Positions 1 through 14,500 of a stretch of 64,000 nucleotides of DNA are shown here, piece by piece. The position numbers and the translations under genes were made by a program. The stretch is from Liolophura sinensis (taxonomy: Eukaryota; Mollusca; Polyplacophora; Chitonida; Chitonidae): assembly GCF_032854445.1 (NCBI RefSeq), contig NC_088301.1, positions 8,864,281-8,928,280 on the forward strand, given 5' to 3'. Each line of letters starts with the position of its first letter. Within the stretch, counting starts at the first letter, position 1. The notes below the pieces were generated by a model that was given only the letters and a program-made list of their open reading frames with translations, had not been told where the DNA came from and ran no database searches.

Positions 1-519
1 CATTACGCCGCACTGGTGTACTAACTCCCTCGGCCAATGGATAAAGGATCAGTGTCTACTAGTCCATCTAGATGGGCTGAAGTGTGTTATTTTTAAATTT
101 TGGCATTCATTGCAACACCTCTACAAGAATTTGGCTAGGCCAATGAAGTAGTGCAAAGGACAAAGAATTCGCTCAGCATTTTATCATGGTATTCAAACAA
201 GGAACTAAAGGAAGAATTTAATTAGCACTTAAATACTAATCACAGCAAAGAAAAAAGGTATAAATTTGTTCAGTAATTCATTAGGGCAGAGAAAAAGCTA
301 TACATCAAGGTTTTCTACAGTATATGTGTTTACCGTTTTTTCTTGGAAAAAGAAACAAAGCAAGGAATAAAACATCTCTCATTATTGCATCAACAGCTGA
401 CATTTGGATATCTCTGACATGATGCTTTCAAACAGCAAAGAGGATTCATAATGCAGAGTAGTACATATCGGTAGAAATCGTACATCTTGTAGAGTATCAG
501 ACATTACTTTCTGTCCTAC
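1..519 (-). other. TAF2: TAF2 intron 21, partial
   Basis: AT-rich intronic DNA. I looked for the next TAF2 segment (the region after KYNDNRKNK) and did not find it, nor any repeat I recognise. Confidence 0.6.
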
Positions 520-630
520 CTTGTTCTTGCTGTTGTCATTGTATTTGAAAAGATCCAGTATGAACTTGAAGACATCCTGTGAGCAGAGGTTGTGGATGTT
601 CCTCAAGTGAGCCATGGCGTATGGGATCAT
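520..630 (-). CDS. TAF2: TAF2 coding exon 21 (last in window)
   Basis: Acceptor TTTTTAG, donor GTAGGA. 37 codons: [20 protein letters not shown] then [17 protein letters not shown], matching MPVAMALLRDVHNLCPKEVLTFILDLIKYNDNRKNK. Reading into the intron meets a continuing frame by chance, but the homology stops at the donor. The next exon is expected left of position 1. Confidence 0.94.
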
Positions 631-2530
631 CTAAAAACAATGTGAAATAGTTTTCAACGATATGTGTTGATCACAGAATTATCTTCTTATTGTTGGTTGC
701 TTTCAGTACTAACATATTCATATCAATTTGCTGCCTTACTCAACGCCATGCAAAACATATCACTGGACTGACCGAAAGTTATTTTATTTATTTATTTATT
801 TATTTTTTTGATTGGTGTTTTACACTGTACTCGGGAATATTTCACTTATACGACGGCTGCCAGCATTATGGTGGGAGTAATGGGGGAAAACCCAGGGGAA
901 AACCCAGGGAAACACACGACTATCAGCAGGCTGCTAACAGGCCTTCCCACCTACTGCCGGAGAGGAAAGAAGTATGAGCTGGAATTTAAGCTGACTGACA
1001 CTAAACTTCATACACTGTCAGACATCTTGTATGTACAGCCCCAGTCATTCTTTCCAATTTTCGTCATGAAGTGATTTTGCCAAACCTAATAAAATAAGTT
1101 TTCCTCTCTAAACTATTTTGTTTATTCACTTAATTTACACTATACTGAAGAACTGTTCATTTATATGATGACAGATACACACTTTCTTGGTGGAAAACAA
1201 TAGGTCATCTATGAATGTTAGATTGCACAAACCAAAACACGAATGTCGCCAACCGCCCACTGTCACCCACAAATAATGAAACCAAGGAAAACTACAAGTT
1301 TCCTGTTGAAGAAACCCACTTAGGAATTGATCAGTCACTTATGAACCAAGTGGCAATGATACCTCCCATTCTCCTCAAGTTACTAATGAATGTTCCAACA
1401 TTTGACCTACAGATATGCACACCCTACTGATGGAAGAAAAGTTTGACTGTTTTGTGTCATTAGCAAGGCAACGCACACATTGAATCCTCAAATTCCCTGT
1501 CCAGGGGAAGAATTGAACCCAACTCATCTTTTCTAGCCATATCTTAAAAACTTGGCCTCATCTCCAGTTAACATTACATGTACATATAAACACAATACAA
1601 TGTCTGCATTCTCAGTGGACAAACCTTAAGCAGGAAGTAATGCTGGAAGTTGGTGAAGTTATTCTGTCGTATTATACTGGGACAGGAGTGAGATCCAAAC
1701 AATTTACGAAAGATAGTCATCATGGCTGGTGGGCCTGCCCAGTTAGATACCATCGCATTGGCTACCTAAACACAACAACAACAAAAAACAAGGGTGAAGA
1801 GAAACCTGCATGTGTACATGAACAGTAGGTGAGGACTGGCATTGTCAAACCTGTATAGCATCTGTTTTACAAAAGAGTATGATCAGCCTGTTTATACATT
1901 GATGAATAAACTCAAAATATGTATCCAATCATCCCAGCCCTTATAGGATTCATAACAGGTACTTATGAATAAGTAAGTGAGGTTGTGTGTGTCGGGGAAG
2001 GGGAGGGGGGGGGGGGATAAGGGAAACCATCAACCATACACATCAACAAGCCTACACACAAGCACCTTACCTTGGACAGACAGAGGCAGGCATCCATCCT
2101 CACTCGGTAGAAGCAGTGTTCATTCTCCAGGGTGTCGGTCAGGGCCATCCGTGTGGCTGGGGTGGGGTACTTCTCCAGTGCATTAATCGCCTACATATAG
2201 AAATGCAAGATAGTATTAGTATTATAGTATTATTAGTATTATAAGGTTAGCTATATGATATGTCTGGATTTCTAAACACAAGCCACTGCCTTAAATTATT
2301 AACACATTCACACTGCTACCTTGATTATAAACACATTCACGCTACCGCCTTAAATTATAAACACTTTAACACCATAGCCTTAAATTATAAACACTTTAAC
2401 ACTATTACCTTAAATGCTAAACACTTTAACACCAATGCCTTGAATTATAAACACATTCATGTTACTGCATAAAATTGTAAATACATTCAACCTACTGCCT
2501 TAAATTGTGAACATATTCACAGTATTGCTA

Positions 2531-2561
<31 letters not shown>

Positions 2562-5500
2562 ACACATTCATACTATTGGATTAGACCATAAACACATTCA
2601 AACTAATGCTTTGAATCATAAACACATTCTGCAACAGTTTCTGCCAGAAAATATAAATAAAAGCTTTTCTGAAATTATACATGAATATACAAGTTATTGC
2701 CTAAAATTACTGAAACTGACTTGATTTTGTCAGTGTTATTGTATGCTCATTTGCTTGACAAAAGTTAAAGTATCTCTACCCATTTCATACCATAAGAAAA
2801 TAGTTGACTGACTTCTCAGTCATATAGTGACTTCACGATTTATATCAAACAGCTGAAGACAAAGAGGACAGTACCTCCCACTGAGCAACAACATCTCGCT
2901 CATACTTCAGCTGATACTGCCACATGTAGTCGGGCTGCTCCCATGACACTGTTCTCAACAGGTTCATCTCTGGGTCAACTCTCAACCACAACACAGGGGA
3001 GTCGGCCCTATCAACAACAATATGCATCATGTGATAAAACAGCTTACGGAGAGAACAGCATCGAATCTTAACAATACATGCGCACACTAAATAGCAGTAA
3101 TTCTTCACAATTTCTGCATGTTTGCAAAGTGTTTACTCAAGTTTATATTAAAGGCATTACTCTGTGCAGACTGATAAAATTATACTTTTTATAAACTCTG
3201 AAACTGAATAATTAAACCAATGTAGTTTTGTCTCCAAAATCCAATTTAAAATGTGCATTTATTACACTAAAAATTGGGCCTTCAGATGCGAAAATGTTGA
3301 GGAATTATGGTAGTAGACTTACCCCATGAAGTTAAAAAAACAATTTATTATATTCAATTTCTTTATCCTTCAAAAATTCAAAATATTTTCTGTATGAATG
3401 GTGCAAATACTTGTAGTGTATCTATTTCTGAATTCACGTTTGGCATTGGTTCTAAATTTGACTGTCCATGGCCGTCAAATCCATGTCCACTTCTTCACCT
3501 GTCATAAGTGGAATCTAAATTTGTCAGTTATCAACCTATGAACACCTGTACTTACTCCATGGCCGTCAAATCCATGTCCACTTCTTCACCTGTCATGAGT
3601 GGAATCTAAATTTGTCAGTTATCGACCTATGGACACATGTACTTACTCCATGGCCATCAAATCCATGTCCACTTTTTCACCTGTCATGAGTGGAATCTAA
3701 ATTTGTCAGTTATCGACCTATGAACACGTGTACTTACTCCATGGCCGTCAAATCCATGTCCACTTCTTCACCTGTCATGAGTGGAATCTAAATTTGTCAG
3801 TTATCGACCTATGAACACGTGTACTTACTCCATGGCCGTCAAATCCATGTCCACTTCTTCACCTGTCATGAGTGGAATCTAAATTTGTCAGTTATCGACC
3901 TATGAACACGTGTACTTACTCCATGGCCGTCAAATCCATGTCCACTTCTTCACCTGTCATGAGTGGAATCTAAATTTGTCAGTTGTCGACCTATGAACAC
4001 GTTTACTTACTCCATGGCCGTCAAATCCATGTCCACTTCTTCACCTGTCATGAGTGGAATCTAAATTTGTCAGTTGTCGACCTATGAACACCTGTACTTA
4101 CTCCATGGCTGTCAAATCCATGTCCACGTCTTCACCTGTCATGAGTGGAATCTAAATTTGTCAGTTGTCGACCTATGAACACGTGTACTTACTCCATGGC
4201 CGTCAAATCCATGTCCACTTCTTCACCTGTCATGAGTGGAATCTAAATTTGTCAGTTATCGACCTATGGACACGTGTACTTACTCCATGGCCATCAAATC
4301 CATGTCCACTTCTTCACCTGTCATGAGTGGAATCTAAATTTGTCAGTTGTTGACCTATGAACATGTGTACTTACTCCATGGCCGTCAAATCCATGTCCAC
4401 TTCTTCACCTGTCATGAGTGGAATCTAAATTTGTCAGTTGTCGACCTATGAACACGTGTACTTACTCCATGGCCGTCAAATCCATGTCCACTTCTTCACC
4501 TGTCATGAGTGGAATCTAAATTTGTAAGTTGTCGACCCATGAACACGTGTACTTACTCCATGGCCGTCAAATCCATGTCCACTTCTTCACCTGTCATGAG
4601 TGGAATCTAAATTTGTCAGTTGTCGACCTATGAAGACATGTACTTACTCCATGGCCGTCAAATCCATGTCCACTTCTTCACCTGTCATGAGTGGAATCTA
4701 AATTTGTCAGTTGTCGACCTATGAACACGTGTACTTACTCCATGGCCGTCAAATCCATGTCCACTTCTTCACCTGTCATGAGTGGAATCTAAATTTGTCA
4801 GTTGTCGACCTATGAACACGTGTACTTACTCCATGGCCGTCAAATCCATGTCCACTTCTTCACCTGTCATGAGTGGAATCTAAATTTGTCAGTTGTCGAC
4901 CTATGAACATGTGTACTTACTCCATGGCCGTCAAATCCATGTCCACTTCTTCACCTGTCATGAGTGGAATCTTCTTCTTTTTATTTCTATAGAACATTAA
5001 AGAATTCTGTTTATTTTTATTTATTGGTGTTCAATGCTATACCCCACAATAACTTACGCAATAAACAACTGCCCTTTACCAGCCACATTCTTAAGGATAC
5101 AAGAAATGTTTTTATTTCTTGGCATGCAGTTTATGTTAAGTCACTACATAAAAAATACACAAAAAAAGCTTCTCAGTTTTATTCTCAAGGCCAGTCTGTA
5201 AATTAAGTATCCAAGGTGACAGCTATCAAAACAACTCTGTTTGGGGGGTGGCGAGGTGGGGGGGGGGGGGGGGGTATGGGTGGGGATGTGAGAGGCATGC
5301 AAATATTTTTTGTCTTCTCATGCATACCTTCTACTTTTGGAATGACAAGTGATTTCGAATCTGGTTTTGTTTTCCTCTATCTTGAACTGATGGTTGAATG
5401 AGCCATCCAGTTCCTGTATTGTCACCGTCAAAGGACCCTGGAAGTACAATACAAACATATCTACTGTAAATCTTCAGCCTTTTCAACCCCAAAAGCCCGT

Positions 5501-8500
5501 TATTCAGTGTAATTTATGCACACAATCATCATTAAAATGATCTACTTGTATCACTAAAGATTCAAGCTTCATAAAACTGTGCAACGTATTTCTCAACATC
5601 CCATGGTTATGTCAGAATGAATGTTTCAAAATTATTGGTTGCAGAATTAGGGAGCATGTTGTAGCAGGTTGTTTGAACCACTAATGCTTTGAGAGTCATG
5701 CAAAATGCATATTCTCACAACCATATCAAAAGTAACAATTTATTTATTTATTAAATTATTGTTTTACACCGTTCTCAAGAATATTTCATTTATATGACAG
5801 CGGCTGGCATTATGGTGGGAGGAAACCAGGCAGAGAACAAGGAAAACCCACGACCATCCGCAGGTTGCTGACAGACCTTCCCACGTACAGCCGGCGAGGA
5901 AGCCAGCATATCAAAAATAATAATAAACATTCAGATGATTATATGGACTTGCATATTAAATGGATGCCAGAGGTACATGTATATATTCAATGGTATATTT
6001 CATGATGTAAATGATTGATTTTAGTTATTCATTTTTTATTGTTAGCCATGAAACCACACACATTATTTGTAGTAAAATAAAACAATATGCAGCAAAAGTA
6101 TATAAATGGGTCCTACTGGTTTTCAATCTATGACATTAAGTTTTGCTAATCATACAGAAAAGTTCCATGGTATCAACATGAAGAATTTCAGGTTAGTATC
6201 ATACATTTGTATTAAGTGGCTATAAATCAATTTGAAAGAGTTCTACAACAAAATATATTCGCAACAATAAAATCACCTGCAACAGGCCATCATTAAAAAT
6301 ATGCATGTTGGATGTGACCTAACAAACCCTCCAAAAGGGAGGAGAACTTCTGCAAAAGTTTTTACTATTACTGGTGGATATTTTTTGAATCACGTTCTTT
6401 AAAGTCCAGAATAATAAAAAAGAACTCCACTCTTTTTTGTCAGACGAGTCAGATTATGCCCAACAAAGACGTTTTTTTGGGGGGATGGCTTTATTGCTTA
6501 GTAAAATCACACAATGACGATATTCAACCTTTTGTCTAACTGAAAGCGGGCACCTCATTCATACAGGTACGTGTACTAACCACATATTTGAGGGCTCCTT
6601 TAGCTGTCATGTCCTGCTTAATGTCCAGCTCCACCACATTCCTCCTCCTATTGAAGACAAAGTTGCCAGAGAATCTGGCACAGCCTGGCTGCACGCTGGT
6701 ACCATGTTAAGGATGCATGACTCAGGACTTCTGTTTGTTTGGGGTTTAAGCATTATTTCGATCATATCACGAAGGTGTGTCCTTGCAGCAGGCCGAACTC
6801 AAAGTCGCCATATTTATAATGCTGCCTCACAGGAACACAATGCCAAAGACCTCAGACATGATATCCCATCCTATCACACTATATCTAGAATTACACCAAG
6901 CCGACCAGTATATTTATTTGGTCTATCCCTCTCAATATGCTGAAAAACAACCATGGTACATGTAGTACCATGATTACCGATGTTAAAAGGGTTAGTTTTA
7001 CGGGTGGAGGAAATCAGGGTGTTTAGTGTTTACCAGCATAAACCACCAACCTTTGGCAAGTTATTGACAAACTTTTCCACAGTGAGAGTTTAGGAATTTA
7101 CAAAATTTTCCGTTGCATTGAAAGGCGGACAAATAACTTACGAAACATGAGGTAAAGGTCTTTTTTGTTTCACAAATTTTGGAAACTGTTTCCCCACTAT
7201 TATATCAGAGTTATATGTAAGTTTTCTCTCACGTTGTTACAACTGTAGTGCTACATGTGTTTTCTATACTATCATATGAATAGCTGCAACCTATTCAGGT
7301 TGTCTCACAATTGTTGCAAGCTAAGGTGATAAAGTTACATATACATAAGCTAAATGTGTTCTTTCAAAATGTTTCAATATTACAAGCAATATTACGACAC
7401 AACTTAGTGTTAATGGTGGGCACATCTCTGCCCATTCAGCCAATTAGTGATTATTTGAAATCATGATTGGACAGATTAGTACAGGATACACCCACAGCTC
7501 CACAAATGGAACCATGTCCTTCCCTGTCACCGTGGAAATGATGTTCAGGAACTGTAACAGAATAAACCACCAAGAAATGTAATGCTGACTGCTATTGCAT
7601 AAGTGAAATATTCTTGTGTATGGCCATTGTGTATGGCCAATCAAATAAATAAATGCACTTACTGATATATGACAGAATGAAGAGCTTACATGTATGTTAG
7701 TATTCACACGTAAAACAAGTCAGTTATTGCTCAGTATGTACACTTTTAAATAACAAAGCAGCTTATTTACAACTGGATTTTAATTTGGGGTCATTTCACA
7801 TTTTAAATGAAAACAAATCTGATTATTATATACTGTCTCAGAATCAATGACAATAATAAAAAAATCGAGGCACTGTTATTTACAATTTATCAAGAGATAA
7901 ATGATAAAGAGATACCAAGAGAGGCATGAGGATCAAAAGCTTTTCTAACATTTGAAATTTACATGGAGACGCCTTGATTTCTTCCATAACTATCATCTGA
8001 TAACTGTTATTCCTGAAGCAATCAACCGAAGTAACGTCTAATAACTAAATGTTAAACAGAAATATTCAACCATGAAGTTCAGACACACAAAATGCAAACC
8101 TTCGAACATGTATAAAACCTTACTGGTTGGAGAAACAAGGCAATTTTAGTGTGATTACAACTATTTTAAGCATGTAAGCATTCTACTCACAGACTGTGTA
8201 GATATCTTAATGTTCGACCAGGCATTAGCAGAAAACTTCTGCTGTGAACTTGTGTATGCCAGGGCTAACAGTTTGTTTAACACCTGAAAAAAAGATTCTT
8301 AGATATACTTATGTATTTATTCATCTGACTTGTGATAATCGCTGTACTAAAGATTATTTCATTGACAGAGATTGGGTTTAAGGGAAATCCAGGCTCTCAA
8401 CAGACTTCCTGACTTAAGAGCCATGGGCTAAAAGCATGAGCTGAACATGGGTCTGCACCTCCAATTGGTTGTGATGAGAGCTGCACTTCAACTGATGAGA

Positions 8501-11500
8501 GAATGAAAGCTTGAATAATTCAGAAGTTAAAAAATCAGTAAGTTAGCTCCTTCCATAATCTCAACAGTAAAAATGGTAAGAAGTAGGCATGCAGCCAGTG
8601 TTTCTGGGGCAATAGCCAGCTGTAAAATATGGCGTCATAATATGGCATCATACAAGTACCAAACTCTTGAAAACTAATCGACAGAAAATATATGAAATGA
8701 AGCATACTACATTTCACCTAAAGTTTGGTGTGTAAAAATGACATTTCAGAAGCACATAAAGGCTCTAAATTGATAGTTTTGATAGTTAAACATTCGATTT
8801 TCTTATGAGAAATTCATCTGACCCTATACCCTACCATGTTGATGAATCAATCAAAATCAAGCAAAATGTGTCACTTGGAAAATGCTAAACTTTTGTCCAA
8901 TAATAAGTATCAATTTCAGCACAACACAAACTTTGGATTAATTTAAGAAAAAATTTTACCTGATCTATTTAGACTAAATCAGTTTGATTGTTGACATGGT
9001 GTACATGATAATGTTCTTTGTAATACAACCTGGCAGCTGTAACTACCCTGGCAACATGCGTCACCATGACGATTGCAATCAACTTTACAGCCTATCCGAT
9101 CCAGCATATCTTCCAGATTAACATAACACATTATACTCAGAGCGCTGTATATGTTACAATCAATTTTATAGTCTACATGGCCTAACATATCTCCCAGGTT
9201 AACACAACACATTATACCCAGAGTGCTGTATATGTTACAATCAATTTTATAGTCTACATGGCCTAACATATCTCCCAGGTTAACACAACACATTATACCC
9301 AGAGTGCTGTATATGTTACAATCAATTTTATAGTCTACACAGCCTAACATATCTTCCAAGTTAACACAACACATTATACCCAGAGTGCTATATATGTTAC
9401 ACTCAATTTTATAGTCTACATGGTGTAACATATCTTCCAGGTTAACACAACACATTATACCCAGAGTGCTGTATATGTATGTACATGTTTGTATGCTTGG
9501 GATTTTAAAGTCATATGGAGACAAAGAGTCAATTGGTGTGTGTATATATACGGTGTCTTCTTGTGACAGGGCGAGTTCATTTCCCCCAAAGTGTTGCCGC
9601 CACTGAAGTATCATTCCGAAGACACCAGTCATAACACCCCACCCAGCCACATTATACTGACACCAGGCCACCCAGTCCTGTCTCCCTGCTCTAGCCTATC
9701 AGTGCTGACTGCCAAGTGAGGCAGCAACAAGTGCTATCCTTAAGGTCTCTGGTATGACCGGACCTGGACTTGATCCCATGTCTCCTCCGGCCACTTTCAC
9801 AAAGCTGCGTACAACATATTTTTATCTTACATTTGTCGTACGATATTCTATACATTGCTATTAAAGTACCATTGTCCTATGTGTGCAATATACAAGTATG
9901 ACACCTTTGGGAACGTGGTCCATGAGTTTGAGGCAAATGCTCTACCCATTAGGCCACAGAAGCAGTCTGCTGTACAGGTACGTGTACAGAAATATTAAAC
10001 AGCTGCATGGTACAAGACGACACCTACGTTTATCGTTTAAAATAGGATGGCAAAAAAATAAAATAAATACAAAACAAGTGAATATGGTAGATGTACATTA
10101 TATACCTGAAGTAAATGCTCCCTTCCCATTCGATGTTCCAGCATACAGATGACCAATACACATTTTTTGTAGAACATCTCTGTGTATTTTGGTGAAGATG
10201 TATGAGGGTTCCGTATGGAGAAATATAGACCGGGTTCTTTATTGGAGGGATCCAACACAATGACACCGACTTTTTGCTCATAGTCTGCAATCTCCTTCAT
10301 AACCTGAAATACAGTTCGATTGACTGGGGCATGATGCTGCACTCATTTTCTTTCCCTTCTTTCACAACCACAGTTTAATTCATGAGTGGAGAACGCCAGA
10401 ATGTTGGGAGGAAATAAATTGCACTTGAAACTCTTATGCACAATAGAAGTCATGACAGAGCCAATGTGTCCGAATTAATACATACATTTACAGGTGCTGG
10501 TGATACACTGTAACTGTATGTTCTAACAGGCCATGTCAGCCATATAATCAAGGTAGCAATGTCTGACATCATCTACCTTGATTTACTGAGCCTCGTTAAC
10601 TCTTCAAAGCCCTGAGCGTTCCTTCATATATATACATCATCCATGGTTCGACCAGATTCCACCTCAGTTATTGATACTGACAGGAGTTCAAAACATCAAG
10701 GGATGTGGCTGTAGTGAGAAGTATGCGGGGTATGGAATAAATTTATTTCACACTAGACCTAGAAGTGTTAGTGCAAAAAATAATTCCCTGCACATCTACT
10801 TGTTAAGGACTATCGGGGTGACAACAATTTTGAGGCGAAACAGGCTCAATAGAAATTAGTGGCGAAACAACAACATGCAACAATGATCGGCCACTCGGCT
10901 TCTTTCGATATCAATGGTATTGCCTGATAGCACAGTGACTTTCCGCTGCCTCATCGTTTGAATAAAAGTACATCGATCACCGTTCACAGCACTGCTTATT
11001 GTTGTTGTATAATATGTCAAGGAATAAATCGGATCCGAACGTACATACACTTGCTTCGAAAAAAGGAAATACACGCTTATAATGATTGGCTGAAAATGCC
11101 CTGGAAGAAGTACATGTATGCAGGCCGCAATGCCACTGGCTGTAGCAAAGTAGGTTTCTGAATGGTTTAATATGTACAGTAAAGCAAGGGTGATACAAAG
11201 TCTACAGTAAATATCAACCTTCCTGACAAGAAGATGCATATCAGCATACCTTTGCTACATAGTATCGGAACTCATTGTTGCCAAACGCCTTTTTCATGAA
11301 GAGTAGACCCAAGTAGCCAGATATACCTTTCGGTAACCAGACGTCATTCCTGTAACAGAACAACAACAACATGATTTATTATTTTTAACAGTTATAAAAT
11401 CCCATCCTGCTTTGTAGTTTCAAGCAGTGATGCTTACATTGTTACTCCTGCAGGTAATGAATATTCATCAGTGAAAGTAATTTGCAGGTTTTATCTGACA

Positions 11501-14500
11501 CTTACGTCGGAGTTTATCAAATGTGAATTTGCTTTCTTGTGTGAATTTTGTTTGCTGTTTAATTCAAAGAACAGTCCCTGTGGGTTCAAGTCCAGCTCAT
11601 CATGCTGGCTTCCTCTCCAGCCATACCCAAGAAGGTCTGCCAGCAGCCTGCAGCTAGCCGTGGATTTCTCCCAGGCTCTGTTCTGTGTCCTCCCACCCTA
11701 TTCCTGGCCGCCGTTGTATTAGTGAAATATTCTTGAGTACCAGTTAGGCATAAAAAACAATCATAAACCAACCCAAAAAAAAATAAATCAATGCCAAGGA
11801 TTTTTTACTTGTACAATGGCAGCCAGTACATTACTGGTTGGGTAATTGGATTGCTCCGAGTACATCATTGACCTTGGCAAACTTTTCCACCGGTAACTTA
11901 TGTCATATTGGTGAAAGGCAGAGTGATTTCCTATGAACTTAGTGTAAAACTACATGAATGACTACCCCTTTTGACTTCTTAGTGCCCAAAGCACAATGGG
12001 AGAAGGATCTGGAAAATTTGCTGTTGCAGGGAATTCACGCACTACATGGCTACTCTGTACCTGTTATATATGCTCATCAGCAAAGGCCAACTATGCAGGT
12101 AACACAAGATTTGTTTGTTTGACTTCGTTTAACTTTTAACATTTTTCAATCATATCATGATGGTGTCACCTGGTAGCAGATTAGGTCTAACACTAACATC
12201 TTCATAATGATGCCTCACTGAAATACCATGCCGAAGACACCAGACAAAATGCCCCACTAAGTCAAATTAAACTGACAGAGGTCCTGTTATGCTGATCGTC
12301 AAACAACCTTGTTGTTTTACCGCTGATCTTACCAAGAGTGCTGAGTGATGAAACAGCTGAAGAACTGCTCTGCCACTGCAGACGCCATCAGTCTACGTGA
12401 TACAATCGTCTGGTCAATGATGCGAGCCGAGTGCAACAGGTTCGTGCTGCATGAAGGGGAGATGAATGCTGGTAATTTGTTATATCAGTGACAATGATGA
12501 TGTAACATGGACTGAAATCGCACATTTGTCAACATAAGACCAGTTTATAGTTTTCTGAAAGTTGCTTTTGACTATTTCATACATTATTATCAAAGTAAAA
12601 GACAGCACCTGACGAATATTTATATCCAATGAAAGACTACCATTCCAAATATCTTAGTATCTCCGACATTAAATATATTTTTACATTTTTTTTAACCCAG
12701 TTAAAGTTTAGTGAAACTTCATCTGGACACAGCTTCAGCGCGTCTCTGTTATTGAGAACAAGGTGATGTCACATTTACTCTAGATCTCTAATGTCGAAGA
12801 TTTTCTGTACAATAGTATATGCAGAATGACTTCGGTGATGAAGGCTCAAGCGATAAATAACTTTCTCGGAAACTGGACAAATTGGAAGGATATTTCTTCT
12901 CCTGTGTGAACTATTGATACAGTAGGCCTGCTTTACAAGGAACTCCGACATGTAGTCTATGATAGAAAGTACAGCCACTGTGTAACAGTCCTAGGCTACA
13001 GGCAACAGCCAGCTTGCCGTGCAACCCTGTTTACATATAAATAGCCTGCAGATGCACAGGGCATTCCTGGTTTAAGTTGTAGCCTCTGGAAGGGTTTTTT
13101 GTGCTGGTGATTTTGGCCCAATTAAATGTTTACAAAATTATGATAGGATTGTTGTACAACTAGATTCATGCTCAATTCTGATACTAATGGAAATAAATGT
13201 AAGCATGTGAGCCATTCAATTGTCGCTGGATTTTATGCTTCAGTTTTGTAGTGGTGGCTTCTAAGGTGAGAGTAGTACTGACCTAGTTATTGCGGATGTC
13301 AGAGAAAGCACCTCGGTTTGAACACAGCGCCTTACTGCATTTTATAAAAGAAAACAGCCCTTGTATGCAAGAAAGATACAGGAGAAAAATTTAAATCTTG
13401 CAGAGAAAAAAAATTATATCATGACATACAATTTAAGTAATTCTAAGCGTTGTTCGGTGAAATGCCGCCCTCTCATTCCCATAAACCTTCGGCATCCCTA
13501 ATGAATTTTTCACCGACTCTGATATTTGTTATTTATAAACTGCTTTCTAAACGCTAAAATGAACGAAAAAAATATATTTGTATAATCTGTACAGCTTGTC
13601 TAAGTAAGCCTTGGGTATAGTTCGAGACGAAAGCGATTTAGGCTGAGGCCGCATGCTACTGATTGACACAATCTGTGATATCGTCGTCGAATATTACACA
13701 GCTTGTAAAACAACCCGTTTTACATGTGTGGTGGTCCACAAATGACACAGACATGTCCTACAACACTGTATGTATCAACCCTCGGCTACACGTAACTACA
13801 CGTTTTACATGTGTTGTGGTCCACAAATGACACAGACATGTCCTACAACACTGTGTGTATCAACCCTCGGCTACACGTAACTACACGTTTTACATGTGTT
13901 GTGGTCCACAAATGACACAGACATGTCCTACAACACTGTGTGTATCAACCCTCGGCTACACGTAACTACACGTTTTACATGTGTGGTGGTCCACAAATGA
14001 CACAGACATGTCCTACAACACTGTATGCATCAACCCTCGGCTACACGTAACTACACGTTTTACATGTGTGGTGGTCCACAAATGACACAGACATGTCCTA
14101 CAACACTGTATGCATCAACCCTCGGCTACACGTTTTACATGTGTGGTGGTCCACAAATGACACAGACATGTCCTACAACACTGTATGTATCAACCCTCGG
14201 CTACACGTAACTATGCGTTTTACATGTGTGGTGGTCCACAAATGACACAGACATGTCCTACAACACTGTATGCATCAACCCTCGGCTACACGTAACTATG
14301 CGTTTTACATGTGTGGTGGTCCACAAATGACACAGACATGTCCTACAACACTGTATGCATCAACCCTCGGCTACACGTAACTACACGTTTTACATGTGTG
14401 GTGGTCCACAAATGACACAGACATGTCCTACAACACTGTATGCATCAACCCTCGGCTACACGTAACTAAATCATTGTAAATGATCTCAAAATGATGTCTT

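Noticed and set aside
3465-4920. CRISPR array
   Set aside because: Regular spacing, but whole units are identical with no variable spacers, and the repeat is a TAF2 exon with splice signals in an animal genome.
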